64,000 nt of DNA from Allobosea sp. Tri-44 (GCF_004123845.1 NZ_NBDP01000023.1:166951-230950); one strand, 5' to 3'. Counted from the first letter of the stretch, positions 9,061 through 18,474 are shown. Numbers and translations: made by a program. Notes: generated by a model not told the origin, from the letters alone.

Positions 9061-12000
9061 CTAGTAGATGCGCGAGACGCGGTCGTGCTCGATCCGCCAG
9101 CAGGCTTCCCAGCCCTCATTGGCGGCGACGACCGTGACCTTGCGGCTCGATGGCGAGAGCACTTCGCTGATGATCTCGCAGACGCCGAAGCCGTCGAGCC
9201 CTTCCCGGTGCGCCTCGACGATCGAATCGCCTTCGAGCAGCACCATCGGATCCTGCCCACCGAGCAGCGGGCGCAGGCGCGACAGCGCCTTGCCCTGTGG
9301 GTCGAGACCCGGGATCGTTCGCACGAACTGGAAGCGGCGGCCGAGATTGGCGCGCCCGCCAAGGCTTGGCGCTGCCTCGTCATGCTCGGCATGGACGCGC
9401 GCACCCGAGGCGATGTCGTAGCCGAGATAGTGGATGCGCTCGGCGGCGAATTCGGTGCGCAGGCCGGTGGCGCCGAGATCGCGCATCTGCACTGCCATCG
9501 CGGCGATGCCGAGCGGGTTCTTGTGCTGCACGGTGCTGCCGGCCATGTCGCCCTCGATGCCGAGGATGGCGGCGCCTGCGATCACCGCCTTCTTCATCGC
9601 CGCCGGCGAGAACGGCCGCTCGAACGGGAAGGCGGCCCGGCTGGCCTCGGCTTCGGCCGCGATCGCCTCGAAGATCGGCGGCCAGAGCGCGGCGCGCCCG
9701 GTCGGCACCATGATCACGGTTGGACGGCGCACCGGGTTCGGGCCGGCGGCACGGGCTAGGCGCGGCAGCATGCCGCCGAGCACGGCGCCGATCTCGGTCA
9801 GGCGCTGCGAGGCCTCGCCGGCACCTTTCTCCAGCGCAGCGCGCGAGAGCTTAAGCACCAGGCGGCGGGTGCCGGCCTTGTCGGGACTGTCAAGCACAAG
9901 TCGCAGGCCCGGCCTCGATGCCGCCTCCGCCAGCTTTGGCTCGTTCTGTGCGACGTAGAGGCCGGCCGGTCCGCCATCCGGCCTCAGCTCGGCGAGGATA
10001 AGGTCGAACGTCTCATCGGCCGCGTCGGCATCCCAACGGTAGCGTGTCCCGGAGGTCTGGGCCTTTTCGCTGAGACGATTGGTGAGACGCGCCTTGGCCT
10101 GTTTCACCGCATTGCGCAGCCAGCTGCGCGCCGCCAGCGCGGCGGCATCCTCGCGCTGGATGGCACGAGCGAGCGAGGCTTCGGCGAAGGCGGGCTGCCA
10201 GTGGGCGTCCTGCCCCTCCATCGCCCGGTCGATCAGCATCGCGGCGATGCCGGTCAGCGCCTCGTCGATCAGGTCGCCGCCGACGGGCAGGCCGAAGGTC
10301 GCGAGCGTCGAATGGTTCAGCCGGTCGCCGTCACGGCGGAGATTTGCGAGTGCGACGTCGCTGGTGCCGCCGCCGATGTCGAGCGTGATGAGCAGCGCCT
10401 CACCTTGGTCCGGCACGGCGGCGCGCACTTCCGGCAGGCTGGCGACATAACGTGCCGCTGCAACGGCTTCGGGCACGGTGACGGCAGCGTCGGGGAAGCT
10501 GGTCGTGCCGGGAAAGAGGCGTTCCAGCCGCTGAGAGAACAGTTCGAGCGCGGCGCGGTAGCGCGAGGCGATCTCGTCGCCGATGCCACTTGGGCAGGAG
10601 ACCAGGATGCGCGGCACCACCGGTGGTGGCGCATGGTCCTCGACCCGCAGGCGATCCTCGCCGAGGCGCAGCACATAGAGATCGACCAGCTCGTCGAGTA
10701 CGTCGGCGACCAGCGGTGCGATCTCGACGGTGTTGGTGGCGACGACCCTGTCGGTGGCGGCATCGTAGCGGTGCACTTGCTCGTTCAACGTCAGCGAGAC
10801 CGCGCCGGAGGTCAGCGCGTGCTTCAACGAATCGATCCGCTTGCCGCCCTCGGGCAGTCCGGGCTGCGGAGGTGGGGCCGGGGCGGAGACATCGTAACGC
10901 CGTGCGAAAGCCTTGAGCCGGCGCGCCACGCTGACGCGATCGGTGCCGATCAAAGCAAGGTCCGGCAGGCTGTGCGGGGCGTGGTCGGCGCGCAGGTTGT
11001 TGCCGGAATCGAGCCCGACATGGCTCGGGATCAGCGGCGCGGCGCCGGCATCCTGCAGGGCGGCCTCGCCGTGGCGCGGGTCGACATGGGCGGCGAGCCA
11101 GGTTCCCAGCGCCAGGGGCCGGATTTCGGTGGCGCGGCCGGCGGCGCGTGGCGCGCCCGACCAGATCGAGGTGGCGGAGGCACCGAGGTCGATGCAGATC
11201 GGCAGGCGGTGGACACGGCGGCTGTAGCGCAGCGGCAGGCTCGCCTGTGCGAACGCCTTGCCGCCCTCGTCGCCGGACTTGATCGCCAGCGAGATGGTGA
11301 TCTCGCCACGCAGCACATTGGCGCCGCTGGTGCGCACGGCGCGCGACAGGGTCGAGGTCAGGTTCTGCATCGGCACGACAGCGCGGCCGCGCCGGCCGAA
11401 ATCGCCTTCGCGCACGATCTCGAGCGGAAAGGGCGTCGGCGGCTCGGCGATCTCGCTCTCGCCCATGCGGCTGGTGACCTCGACCGTCAGCGGTGCGGTC
11501 CGGGTCAGCGGCCAGCGGCGCAGGTCGATCACCAGCCCGTCGCAGCGCACGATCGAGGTCTCGTCGTCCGGGTCGACCTCGGCGTTGAGCCCGCTGGTGA
11601 TGTCGAGTTGTGCGGTGCCACCGAGTGGACAGGTGAAGTGCTGTCCCGCGATGGTCAGCGCGACTTCGCCCCGGTTCTGGCTGCGGATCGGTACCGATCG
11701 CGCTTCGAGTGCGGTCGACCAGGGTTTGGCCGGGCCGTCCGGATCGTGGCCGGCGCCATCCTGGCCGACCCAGCCACCGAGCTTGGCGGTGAGCCTCGCC
11801 TGCAGGGGGGCCCTCGGATTAGCCTGGATCGTCTCGTCGACGAAATCGAGCACGGCGTCCCGCGTCAGCGTCACATCGAGCCGCACCTCCTGACCGGCCA
11901 GCGCCGGCGCGTCGGCGAGCCAGATCAGGTGGCGGCTGGTCGCGGTGCCGGTATCCGGAAAGCGCCGCAGCGAGACCGAATGATCCATCGGCGCGGCGAC

Positions 12001-12600
12001 GCCGAGCGAGAGATGCTGCGCCTTGATGCCGAAGCAACTCGCCTCGATCGTCAGGCCGCGCCGGCCTTCGAGCACGATATCCCGGGGTATATCGATGGCG
12101 ATCTGGCCGATCGCGAGCAGCTTGCCGCCTTGCAGGGAATCCAGGTCGATCTCGACCGGCTCGATCCGCCACTCCGGCTGTGAGGCACCGGCGAGCGCCG
12201 CGACCTTGAGGAGGCGCCGCGGCGAGGCGCGGGTGCCGCTCGCCGTCTCGACGATGGTGGAGAAGGCGATTTCCAGGCTGGCGTCGCTATCGGCATCGGC
12301 CTGGGCCCGGTGGTTCGCCACGGCGCGCATCACCGCGTCGCGGCGTAAGGCGAGCACCAGGCGCTCGCCGGCCCGGATCGCGGCCTTGTCGAGCAGGCTA
12401 TTGCCTTGCAGCCAGCCGATATCGATGCCGCTGGCGAGGCTGGGCGCATGCGAGACCAGCGAGACCGTCACCGCCTTGACCATGTCCTCCGGCGCCTCGA
12501 AGGCGAGGAGGTCGATCAATTCGCCGCTGCGGTCGAGCGCGATGGTCGCGGCAAAGCTCCCCAGCCGGGTCTCGAGGTTGTAGCAGGGCAAGCTGGTCAT
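9061..12600 (-). CDS. Very large Hsp70/actin-fold ATPase-like protein
   Basis: A 1179-residue protein whose middle and C-terminal part shows the two phosphate-binding signatures of the Hsp70/actin/hexokinase superfamily. PHOSPHATE-1 is CIDLGASATSIW (Asp at 471) and PHOSPHATE-2 is LDIGGGTSDVAL (Asp at 741). The first ~460 residues are a separate N-terminal region of unknown fold with many beta-like stretches. Large chaperone-like ATPases of this shape include the virulence-factor SrfB family, but I see no SrfB-specific motif, so I do not use that name. No signal peptide: cytoplasmic. Its start overlaps the stop of the 12597-14963 gene by 4 bases, so the two are probably partners. It may sense or remodel a substrate for the neighbouring envelope proteins; this is inferred from context. 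Confidence 0.82.
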   Translation of the reverse strand: MTSLPCYNLETRLGSFAATIALDRSGELIDLLAFEAPEDMVKAVTVSLVSHAPSLASGIDIGWLQGNSLLDKAAIRAGERLVLALRRDAVMRAVANHRAQADADSDASLEIAFSTIVETASGTRASPRRLLKVAALAGASQPEWRIEPVEIDLDSLQGGKLLAIGQIAIDIPRDIVLEGRRGLTIEASCFGIKAQHLSLGVAAPMDHSVSLRRFPDTGTATSRHLIWLADAPALAGQEVRLDVTLTRDAVLDFVDETIQANPRAPLQARLTAKLGGWVGQDGAGHDPDGPAKPWSTALEARSVPIRSQNRGEVALTIAGQHFTCPLGGTAQLDITSGLNAEVDPDDETSIVRCDGLVIDLRRWPLTRTAPLTVEVTSRMGESEIAEPPTPFPLEIVREGDFGRRGRAVVPMQNLTSTLSRAVRTSGANVLRGEITISLAIKSGDEGGKAFAQASLPLRYSRRVHRLPICIDLGASATSIWSGAPRAAGRATEIRPLALGTWLAAHVDPRHGEAALQDAGAAPLIPSHVGLDSGNNLRADHAPHSLPDLALIGTDRVSVARRLKAFARRYDVSAPAPPPQPGLPEGGKRIDSLKHALTSGAVSLTLNEQVHRYDAATDRVVATNTVEIAPLVADVLDELVDLYVLRLGEDRLRVEDHAPPPVVPRILVSCPSGIGDEIASRYRAALELFSQRLERLFPGTTSFPDAAVTVPEAVAAARYVASLPEVRAAVPDQGEALLITLDIGGGTSDVALANLRRDGDRLNHSTLATFGLPVGGDLIDEALTGIAAMLIDRAMEGQDAHWQPAFAEASLARAIQREDAAALAARSWLRNAVKQAKARLTNRLSEKAQTSGTRYRWDADAADETFDLILAELRPDGGPAGLYVAQNEPKLAEAASRPGLRLVLDSPDKAGTRRLVLKLSRAALEKGAGEASQRLTEIGAVLGGMLPRLARAAGPNPVRRPTVIMVPTGRAALWPPIFEAIAAEAEASRAAFPFERPFSPAAMKKAVIAGAAILGIEGDMAGSTVQHKNPLGIAAMAVQMRDLGATGLRTEFAAERIHYLGYDIASGARVHAEHDEAAPSLGGRANLGRRFQFVRTIPGLDPQGKALSRLRPLLGGQDPMVLLEGDSIVEAHREGLDGFGVCEIISEVLSPSSRKVTVVAANEGWEACWRIEHDRVSRIY

Positions 12601-14963
12601 GCGTCCTGCCTCGAAGCGGTGGCCGCGGCGTCGCCTGCAAGCGAAACGCCCCAGTGATGATCGAGATCGGTCAAGGCGGCGGCCGCGGCGAGATAGCGTG
12701 GCAGCATGTCGCCTGCACCGGCCCTGAGCCGGCGATAGGCCGCGCCGAAGCCGGTATCCTGGGGATCGGCGAGCGCGCGGGCAGCGAAGGGTATCTCTGC
12801 GAAGGCGGCGTCGGCTTCGCGCAGCACCATCTGCGCCAACAGCAGCCGGCTATAACTTTCGAGTGTCGCGCGCAGGGCCTGGCCGCGACCCGTCGCTTCG
12901 CCTGCGGGGCCGAGCAAGGCATCGATCTGTGCCGAGAGGCCGGCCAGAGCCGGAGCGAGGCTCTCGACATGCGCCAGAGAGCCGGCGAAATGGCGGCTCG
13001 TCGCCGTGAGACGCTCGGCGCCGCGCACGGGATCGCCGCCGCGATGGGCTCGTGCGGCGAGGTCCGGATACCCGGCCACCTGTTCCCAGCCCCGAATGAG
13101 ATCGGCGGCCGCGAGTGCCTGTTCCACCTCGCGTCGCAAGCCGGCGAAATGGCCATGCAGCAGGACGATCTCGCCCGGCGTCAATTCGCCGAGCCGCCGG
13201 GCCAGTTCGTCGGTGATCGCTGCCGGCTGGCTCGCCCGCTGCGCTGCCTCGGCGAGTTCGCTGCGCATGCGTGCAACCGCTTCGAGGCCTGGTGCGGGCT
13301 GCCGTTGCGGCTGCCGCCGCAGGTCGAGCAGCAAGGCGTCGAGCGGCGAGAGCCGGCGCTGACCGCTGCGCGTGGCGGCATCCGCTACGGCCTGCTCGAC
13401 TTCGGTTGCGAGGCCGGTGTCGAGCCAGCTCTGATGAGCGCTCGCGGCGACATCGTGCAGCAGGCGCATCGCCCGCCGATCGTGGCCGGCCAGCGCCATC
13501 GCCTCGCGGGCGAGCACTTGTGGGAGATTGGGGTCCTCATACCAGGCGAGCAAACGCTCCAGCCTGGCTTCGTCCTGAGGCGAACCGGCTAGAGGCAGGG
13601 CGAGGCGCACGGCGCAAGCACGCCGCGCGAGCTGCGGCTGCGTCATCGCGCGCAGCAGCATGGCGATCTGCTCGTCGAGCGAGCGGTCGCCGAGCTCGTC
13701 CGTCCTTGCCGGATCAATGCCTGCAGTCGCCGCGAGCGCGTCGAGCAGGCTTGCCGGCGCGGCGTCCTTGGCCCGCGCATCGAGCCGCGCGAGCGGCCCG
13801 GCAGGCGCTTGCGTCGCGCGTCCGGATATCTCGTCGAGCGCAGTGCCGAGGCGTGCCGGTCGCAGCGCGCTGGTGGCGCGCCACAACCCATCGGCAAGCC
13901 GGCCTGCGGCGAGAGCAAGATCATCATGCAGCGGCACGATGGCGCCGGCCTCTGCGACGACCAGGGCGTTGCCGCCGCTTGTGCCGAGCGTCAGCCCGGT
14001 CGCGGTCGAGGCGGCATAGCCCTGGCGGTGCGAGGTGACGGCGAAGGCCCCGTCCTGCCAGCGCAGCGTCATCGGCGCACCGCTGATCGCCTCGCCTTCG
14101 CCAGTCCAGGTCAGCTGGCGGCGCGGTGCGGCGAAGACGATGATCTCGTCACCCTCAATCCAATCGGGCAGAGCGATACCGGCGCTGCCGTCGGGCTGGG
14201 CCTGCGGGCGCAGCAGGCGAAAGCCACGGCGCAGCGCGGCAAGACGGCCGAGGCCGGTCGCATCGAGGTCGCGCTGGTCGGTGAGCGAGGCGGCGAGCAG
14301 GTCGAGCTCGGCTTCGATGGCAAGCCGGAGTTCCTGGTCGATCTGGCCCAGAGCCTGCCTGGCCTCGCGCATCGCCGCGGGGAGATGCGCAACCAGAAGC
14401 CCTTCGGGCGCAGCCTGCGCATCGTCGCCGCTGAAGGAGAGCGTCAATCCTTCCGCCGAGCCGCTACGGATCGCGGCCATCCGGGTCAGGGCGGCCCGCT
14501 CGTCCTCGGGGTTGAGGAAGGGGCCGACCAGCAGGCGAAAGCCTTCGGCCTCCGAGCCACTGGCTTGGTTGAAGCCCGAGGCCAGGACTGCGGTCTGTGC
14601 CTGTTCGCCGGCCGGCTCATCCTGCAGTGCGAGCATACCGTCAGCGTCGCGGTGCGCCTGCACGAGCGAAAGGCCGAGCGAGCGCCGGTCGGCTTCGGAG
14701 AGCGAGAGCTTTTCGTCGAGCTGGACGGGGATCGTGGTCAGCCGGCCATCCAGGTTGAGCGTCACGGCATGGAGGGCCCGGCTTCCCGCCGGCAGCCTGC
14801 CGTAGAGCGGCGCGGTTCCCGCATCGGCGGCGGCGAGCAGGCTGATGCGTCCCCCGGCCTCCTCGGCTGCCAGGAAACGGATCGGAGCGCTTTGTCGCCA
14901 GATCGCGGCGACATGGCGCGACCCGTCCCAGATGATGGCGACAGGCGCCATTGAGGAAGTCAC
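12597..14963 (-). CDS. Unknown large cytoplasmic protein coupled to the Hsp70-like ATPase
   Basis: About 788 residues with no signal peptide or membrane segment. The N-terminal half mixes beta and alpha stretches (MAPVAIIWDGSRHVAAIW near the start); the C-terminal ~400 residues are strongly helical, rich in Ala, Leu, Glu and Arg. I do not recognise the family. Start choice: GTG at 14963 has GGAG nine bases upstream; the ATG at 14951 has no clear ribosome-binding site; an upstream ATG at 15044 extends the frame but adds a low-complexity tail. The 4-base ATGA overlap with the ATPase gene argues for a stoichiometric partner, perhaps an adaptor or nucleotide-exchange protein. Confidence 0.72.
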   Translation of the reverse strand: MTSSMAPVAIIWDGSRHVAAIWRQSAPIRFLAAEEAGGRISLLAAADAGTAPLYGRLPAGSRALHAVTLNLDGRLTTIPVQLDEKLSLSEADRRSLGLSLVQAHRDADGMLALQDEPAGEQAQTAVLASGFNQASGSEAEGFRLLVGPFLNPEDERAALTRMAAIRSGSAEGLTLSFSGDDAQAAPEGLLVAHLPAAMREARQALGQIDQELRLAIEAELDLLAASLTDQRDLDATGLGRLAALRRGFRLLRPQAQPDGSAGIALPDWIEGDEIIVFAAPRRQLTWTGEGEAISGAPMTLRWQDGAFAVTSHRQGYAASTATGLTLGTSGGNALVVAEAGAIVPLHDDLALAAGRLADGLWRATSALRPARLGTALDEISGRATQAPAGPLARLDARAKDAAPASLLDALAATAGIDPARTDELGDRSLDEQIAMLLRAMTQPQLARRACAVRLALPLAGSPQDEARLERLLAWYEDPNLPQVLAREAMALAGHDRRAMRLLHDVAASAHQSWLDTGLATEVEQAVADAATRSGQRRLSPLDALLLDLRRQPQRQPAPGLEAVARMRSELAEAAQRASQPAAITDELARRLGELTPGEIVLLHGHFAGLRREVEQALAAADLIRGWEQVAGYPDLAARAHRGGDPVRGAERLTATSRHFAGSLAHVESLAPALAGLSAQIDALLGPAGEATGRGQALRATLESYSRLLLAQMVLREADAAFAEIPFAARALADPQDTGFGAAYRRLRAGAGDMLPRYLAAAAALTDLDHHWGVSLAGDAAATASRQDA

Positions 14964-15166
14964 GAAAACAGGCTCCGGGAAAGACGAATGAGGCGTGATG
15001 ACGCGAGGCGACCTTGCGCGATGGTCCGGCGTCTTGCAAGACATGCTCCGGTCCCCACTTTCGTTGTGCGGGCCTGATCTTGCGGCCGGCTGGCCGCGAC
15101 TTTCGAGACCTGCCGGACCGGCTTGCCGGGAACGGCGGCACGGGCACTGAAACGGAGCGAGATGCG

Positions 15167-15742
15167 ATGACGGCGGAATCGGTTTGCTTTGCCGCCTTGC
15201 CGGCCGCCTTGCCGGTCACATTCGCCCAGGCCAGTGCCGGCGAGGATGTCGCGACCCGCACGCTGGCGCTGTCGGATTCCTTGGACGGGTCGCCGCGCAT
15301 GATTGCGGCGAGCTTTCTCGCACCCCGTCTGCTGCCGCGCCTGTTCCGTGAGCCGGCTCAGGCCGCTTCGGCGGCGCAGGCGGCGCTGACGGATGCCGAG
15401 CGGCTGATCGTCCTGTTGCCTGCCGGCCGCTATGACGATGGCGTCTGGGCCCCGATCATCGAGCGCATCCTGCTCGGCCTCGACGCAGCTGCGGCGCGTC
15501 CGCGTGAGATCGCTTTCGCCTGGAGCGGGCTCGAGCCCTTCCTGGCTCCGTTCGGCCGCCGTGCGCAGGATGTCTGGAGCGATCCGCGCCTCGTCCCGGC
15601 GCTGCTCGGCGTGCTGGAACGCTCCGCTCGTTCGCTCACCACTGTGCTCGATGCCGCCAGCGGCATCCGTCGCGGCCTGATCCGATTCGAGACTGCCCGC
15701 GAAGGGGCAGGGCCGGCGCAGGCAACGCTCGCGCTGGCCTGA
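15167..15742 (+). CDS. Small soluble protein of unknown function
   Basis: A 191-residue protein starting MTAESVCFAALP; the ATG at 15167 follows GGAGCGAG. No signal peptide or membrane segment is evident. The centre (AERLIVLLPAGRYDDGVWAP) resembles a core strand followed by a helix, but no family is recognised. It is the only rightward gene between the leftward ATPase unit and the leftward secreted-protein gene and ends 17 bases before that gene's stop. It is read as a member of the envelope cluster by position only. Confidence 0.65.
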   Translation: MTAESVCFAALPAALPVTFAQASAGEDVATRTLALSDSLDGSPRMIAASFLAPRLLPRLFREPAQAASAAQAALTDAERLIVLLPAGRYDDGVWAPIIERILLGLDAAAARPREIAFAWSGLEPFLAPFGRRAQDVWSDPRLVPALLGVLERSARSLTTVLDAASGIRRGLIRFETAREGAGPAQATLALA

Positions 15743-15758
15743 CCGCATAGGCAGGCGA

Positions 15759-17585
15759 CTACTTCCAGACCAGGGCGTTGGCGAGGTCGCGCCGGCCGCA
15801 TTCCAGCGACATGGCGTTGACGGCGGCGCGGTAGCCCTGCAGCGAGTAGACGACATGAGCCGGGCGCCCCTCGGGCGTGGTGCCGCTGATCTCCAGAGTC
15901 GTGCCCCTGTTATAGCCGGCGACCGCGTCCATATCGAGGATCGGCTGGCCGTTCGAGCCTTGCTTCATCGGGCGGATGAAGTTGCCGGCAGCGGTCGGGG
16001 TGGCATGGAGCCGGCGCATCGCGCTGCCTTCGTTGATCACCGCCTCGAAGGGCGCCCCGGGCTTGTAATAGCGCTTGTCCTCGATCAGGTGCTGGAGATC
16101 GGCATTCCCGCCGCTGCTGGCCTGCAGCAGGATGAAGGGCGCCTGTTCGCGCCAATAGCGCGGTGTTGCCTCCTGCGCTGCGGTATAGGCAAAGCAGGTG
16201 CGCTGGCCGGTGCGCGGATCCTCGGAGACACTGGCGTACCAGTCCTGGAAGCGGCGCAGCAGCCTGCCGGGCGCTTCGGGCACGAGCATGTCCTTGGTGT
16301 CGACCGCACGGGCCCGCAGCTGGAAGTCCTGCGCGACGGGGCCGGCGCTGCCGACCCGGATCGTGTATTCGCCGGCGCCGAGCTTGTAGCGCCGCAGGTT
16401 CGGGCGGCTCGGATTGGCGATGTGGATGGTCTTCATCGGGGTGTTGTTGCGGCCGAGCACGTCGACAGGCACGGTCGGGTGCGGCCCACGGACGCTGCCG
16501 GTCGGAATATCGACCTCGACATAGGATTCCTGCACGACCAGGAAGGGGTATTGCTGCAAGGCCCGGCCACCTTCGATACGGGCATTGATCCGCATCGGTG
16601 TCTGGTCGAGCCGCGGCGTCTGAGCCGTCGGGCCGAGCGCGGCCCATTGCTGCATCGTCGGCAACTCGTCGAGCGTGACCAGCCCGTCCTCGGAGACCGG
16701 AGTCGTATTCCGGCGGTTGACACTGACCGAGATCCGATAGCCCAGCGGGCGCGGGTCGACGGTGACCATGCCATCCCAGCGCTTGTCCTCGGCGCCGGCG
16801 GGGTCGTGAGCGATCACGAGCGTGACATGGCGTTCGGCCCGGATCTTGGTTTCCCTCTCCTCGGCGTTCTGCTTGCTCAGCGCGCGCCGCAGCTTGTCGG
16901 AGAAGAATTCCTGCCAGCCGGGGCTGACGGGCAAGCCGCTCAGCATCCTGACCGAGAGCGTGACGGGGTTGGAGGTGTCGACCGAGGCCGCCCAGACGCC
17001 GGCGGCGACCCGGTTGAAGAGCTCGTCGGTCGAGCTGTACTCCTCACCGATGAAATCCTGCGAGACGGTGAACGGGTCGAGGCTCGGCGAGCAACTCTCA
17101 TAGCCGTTCCAGCCATGCGCCGACAGGTTGAAGCGCGCCGCGGCGCCGACCTTCTGACCCGACGCCCGGACTTCGATCTGGATCTTGGCGAGCTGTTCCT
17201 TGCTGTTGCCCGCCATCGGGCTGTCGAGCACCCCGGTGTCGACGATGCCCTTGATCGGGTCGATGTCGAGCCAGGGCGCCATCGAGACGCCAGGGATGTT
17301 CGAGAACGCAGCCCGGATCTGCTGCATGATGTTGTTGCCCTGGTCGGTCGTGAAGGCGTCGCGGGTCGCAGGGCGCGAGGCGATGCCGATGGCGACCGGC
17401 AGCTTGAGCTGCGGGCATTGCTGCTGGATGCGCTGCCAGAGGAGCTGGGCGGCGGAGCCGAACGGGTTGTACGGGTCGAACCCGGCCATCATCTGCGTCT
17501 GCGCGGTAGCCGCTACCGGCGATGCCGCCGTAAGGCAGGCAACCGTCAGGCAAAGGGCTCGTTTGGTCAGCGCTCGCGCAATCAT
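15759..17585 (-). CDS. Secreted or periplasmic protein of unknown function
   Basis: A 608-residue protein with a Sec signal peptide (residues 1 to about 28, cut near AATA/QTQ). The mature part begins with a segment resembling a solvent-exposed alpha/beta domain, then a beta-rich middle. The last ~140 residues contain Cys pairs (RTCFAY and LECGRRD) and a GYRAAVNAM segment that faintly recalls the C-terminus of IalB-type proteins. That resemblance is weak and I do not name the gene from it. It lies between the small cytoplasmic gene and the lipoprotein gene and probably works in the periplasm with the SEDS/PBP components. A strong hairpin lies 20 bases upstream of its ATG. Confidence 0.75.
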   Translation of the reverse strand: MIARALTKRALCLTVACLTAASPVAATAQTQMMAGFDPYNPFGSAAQLLWQRIQQQCPQLKLPVAIGIASRPATRDAFTTDQGNNIMQQIRAAFSNIPGVSMAPWLDIDPIKGIVDTGVLDSPMAGNSKEQLAKIQIEVRASGQKVGAAARFNLSAHGWNGYESCSPSLDPFTVSQDFIGEEYSSTDELFNRVAAGVWAASVDTSNPVTLSVRMLSGLPVSPGWQEFFSDKLRRALSKQNAEERETKIRAERHVTLVIAHDPAGAEDKRWDGMVTVDPRPLGYRISVSVNRRNTTPVSEDGLVTLDELPTMQQWAALGPTAQTPRLDQTPMRINARIEGGRALQQYPFLVVQESYVEVDIPTGSVRGPHPTVPVDVLGRNNTPMKTIHIANPSRPNLRRYKLGAGEYTIRVGSAGPVAQDFQLRARAVDTKDMLVPEAPGRLLRRFQDWYASVSEDPRTGQRTCFAYTAAQEATPRYWREQAPFILLQASSGGNADLQHLIEDKRYYKPGAPFEAVINEGSAMRRLHATPTAAGNFIRPMKQGSNGQPILDMDAVAGYNRGTTLEISGTTPEGRPAHVVYSLQGYRAAVNAMSLECGRRDLANALVWK

Positions 17586-17604
17586 CTCGGTTCGATACTC
17601 ATGG

Positions 17605-17632
17605 GGTCCTCCCTCGCGGGCGAGGGAGGACC
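17605..17632. other. 12-bp perfect hairpin in the leader of the secreted-protein gene
   Basis: GGTCCTCCCTCG pairs with CGAGGGAGGACC across the 4-base loop CGGG. It lies between the lipoprotein stop (17654) and the ATG of the leftward secreted-protein gene (17585). There is no T run on the minus strand, so it could be a weak terminator for the lipoprotein gene or an mRNA-stability or translation-control element for the downstream gene. Confidence 0.5.
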
Positions 17633-17653
17633 GGTTCTCGTTTCGCCCGCGGC

Positions 17654-18109
17654 TCAGATGCCGGAGGCCTCGTTGGTCGCCAGATTGACCTCGACCTGGT
17701 CGGTGCCGGCAGCCTTGCCTTCACGGGTCACGCTGCGCTCGACGACGCGGATGCGCTGACCCTGGCTGTTGTTGTAGGTGCGGACGGTACGGGCGCGGAC
17801 GGTGACAGCCTGGCCGCTCGAATTGCGGAAGCTCTGGACGTTCGAGCCACCCGAGCGCGCGGCGATGTAAGCCGCCTCGCGAGCGCGCTCCTTCTCGATC
17901 GCGTCGGCGATGACGAGGCCGGCAACGCCGCCGATCAAGGCGCCGATCAGGGCACCGCGGCCGCCGCCGACTGCGCCGCCGATCAGGGCGCCGGCGCCGG
18001 CGCCCAATGCGCCACCCGCAGCGACACGCTCTTGCGACCCGGTGCAGCCGCCGAGTGCGAGGGCACCCGCGACGAGGATGGTTCCGGCCTTCATGGTCTT
18101 GGCATGCAT
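17654..18109 (-). CDS. Glycine-zipper outer-membrane lipoprotein
   Basis: A 151-residue lipoprotein. The signal peptide ends in the lipobox LGGC, with Cys22 as the lipidation site. It is followed by a Gly/Ala zipper (about residues 31-68, repeats such as GALGAGAGALIGGAVGGG) of the kind seen in SlyB/YMGG-like proteins that insert in or against the membrane. The C-terminal ~70 residues are polar and beta-like. The chosen ATG at 18109 gives a complete signal peptide; the frame extends further upstream but would bury the signal. It is likely a structural envelope lipoprotein and may anchor the cluster's periplasmic components. Confidence 0.8.
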   Translation of the reverse strand: MHAKTMKAGTILVAGALALGGCTGSQERVAAGGALGAGAGALIGGAVGGGRGALIGALIGGVAGLVIADAIEKERAREAAYIAARSGGSNVQSFRNSSGQAVTVRARTVRTYNNSQGQRIRVVERSVTREGKAAGTDQVEVNLATNEASGI

Positions 18110-18474
18110 CACGTCACCCCAGTAAAGGTTGTTTCCAAAAGCCATGGCGCCTGCAATCTGGCAGCTCTTGCATCCGGTAGAGCCAGTTTCGCAAAACCCG
18201 GGCAAGACCATACGGCGCCACACCCGGCATCTCTTCCATATTGGCCATTTCTGGGCAAGAGCCAGTGCAGTTTGTGACGATTTCGACAATCTTTAAAATG
18301 TTCGCAGGCCGGAACCTGCCCTGAAAGCCAAGAAAAACCGGGACTGACGGGCTGCCGCATAGCCGCTGCTCCGGTGTGTCGGCGATCGGCGGCACGATAT
18401 CTTTAAAAACCCGAGGTTCATCTTTAATGCTTTTCCGGCAGCTGTGGTTAATTCGCCGCGGGTCCGCTGCGTCC
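18110..18474. other. 365-base non-coding gap
   Basis: No convincing gene. The gap separates two leftward genes and is less GC-rich than its surroundings, with short AT stretches near 18290-18300 and 18400-18430. It presumably holds the lipoprotein promoter and the 3' end of the P450 transcript. I find no strong terminator hairpin or RNA gene. Confidence 0.4.

Noticed and set aside
10201..12183. 660-residue plus-strand open frame
   Set aside because: Antisense to the Hsp70-like ATPase, whose motifs are intact; composition is shadow-like.
9061..12600. Naming the ATPase SrfB
   Set aside because: Only the general Hsp70/actin motifs are visible; no SrfB-specific feature can be shown from sequence.
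15855..17759. 634-residue plus-strand open frame
   Set aside because: Antisense to the secreted protein with a proper signal peptide.
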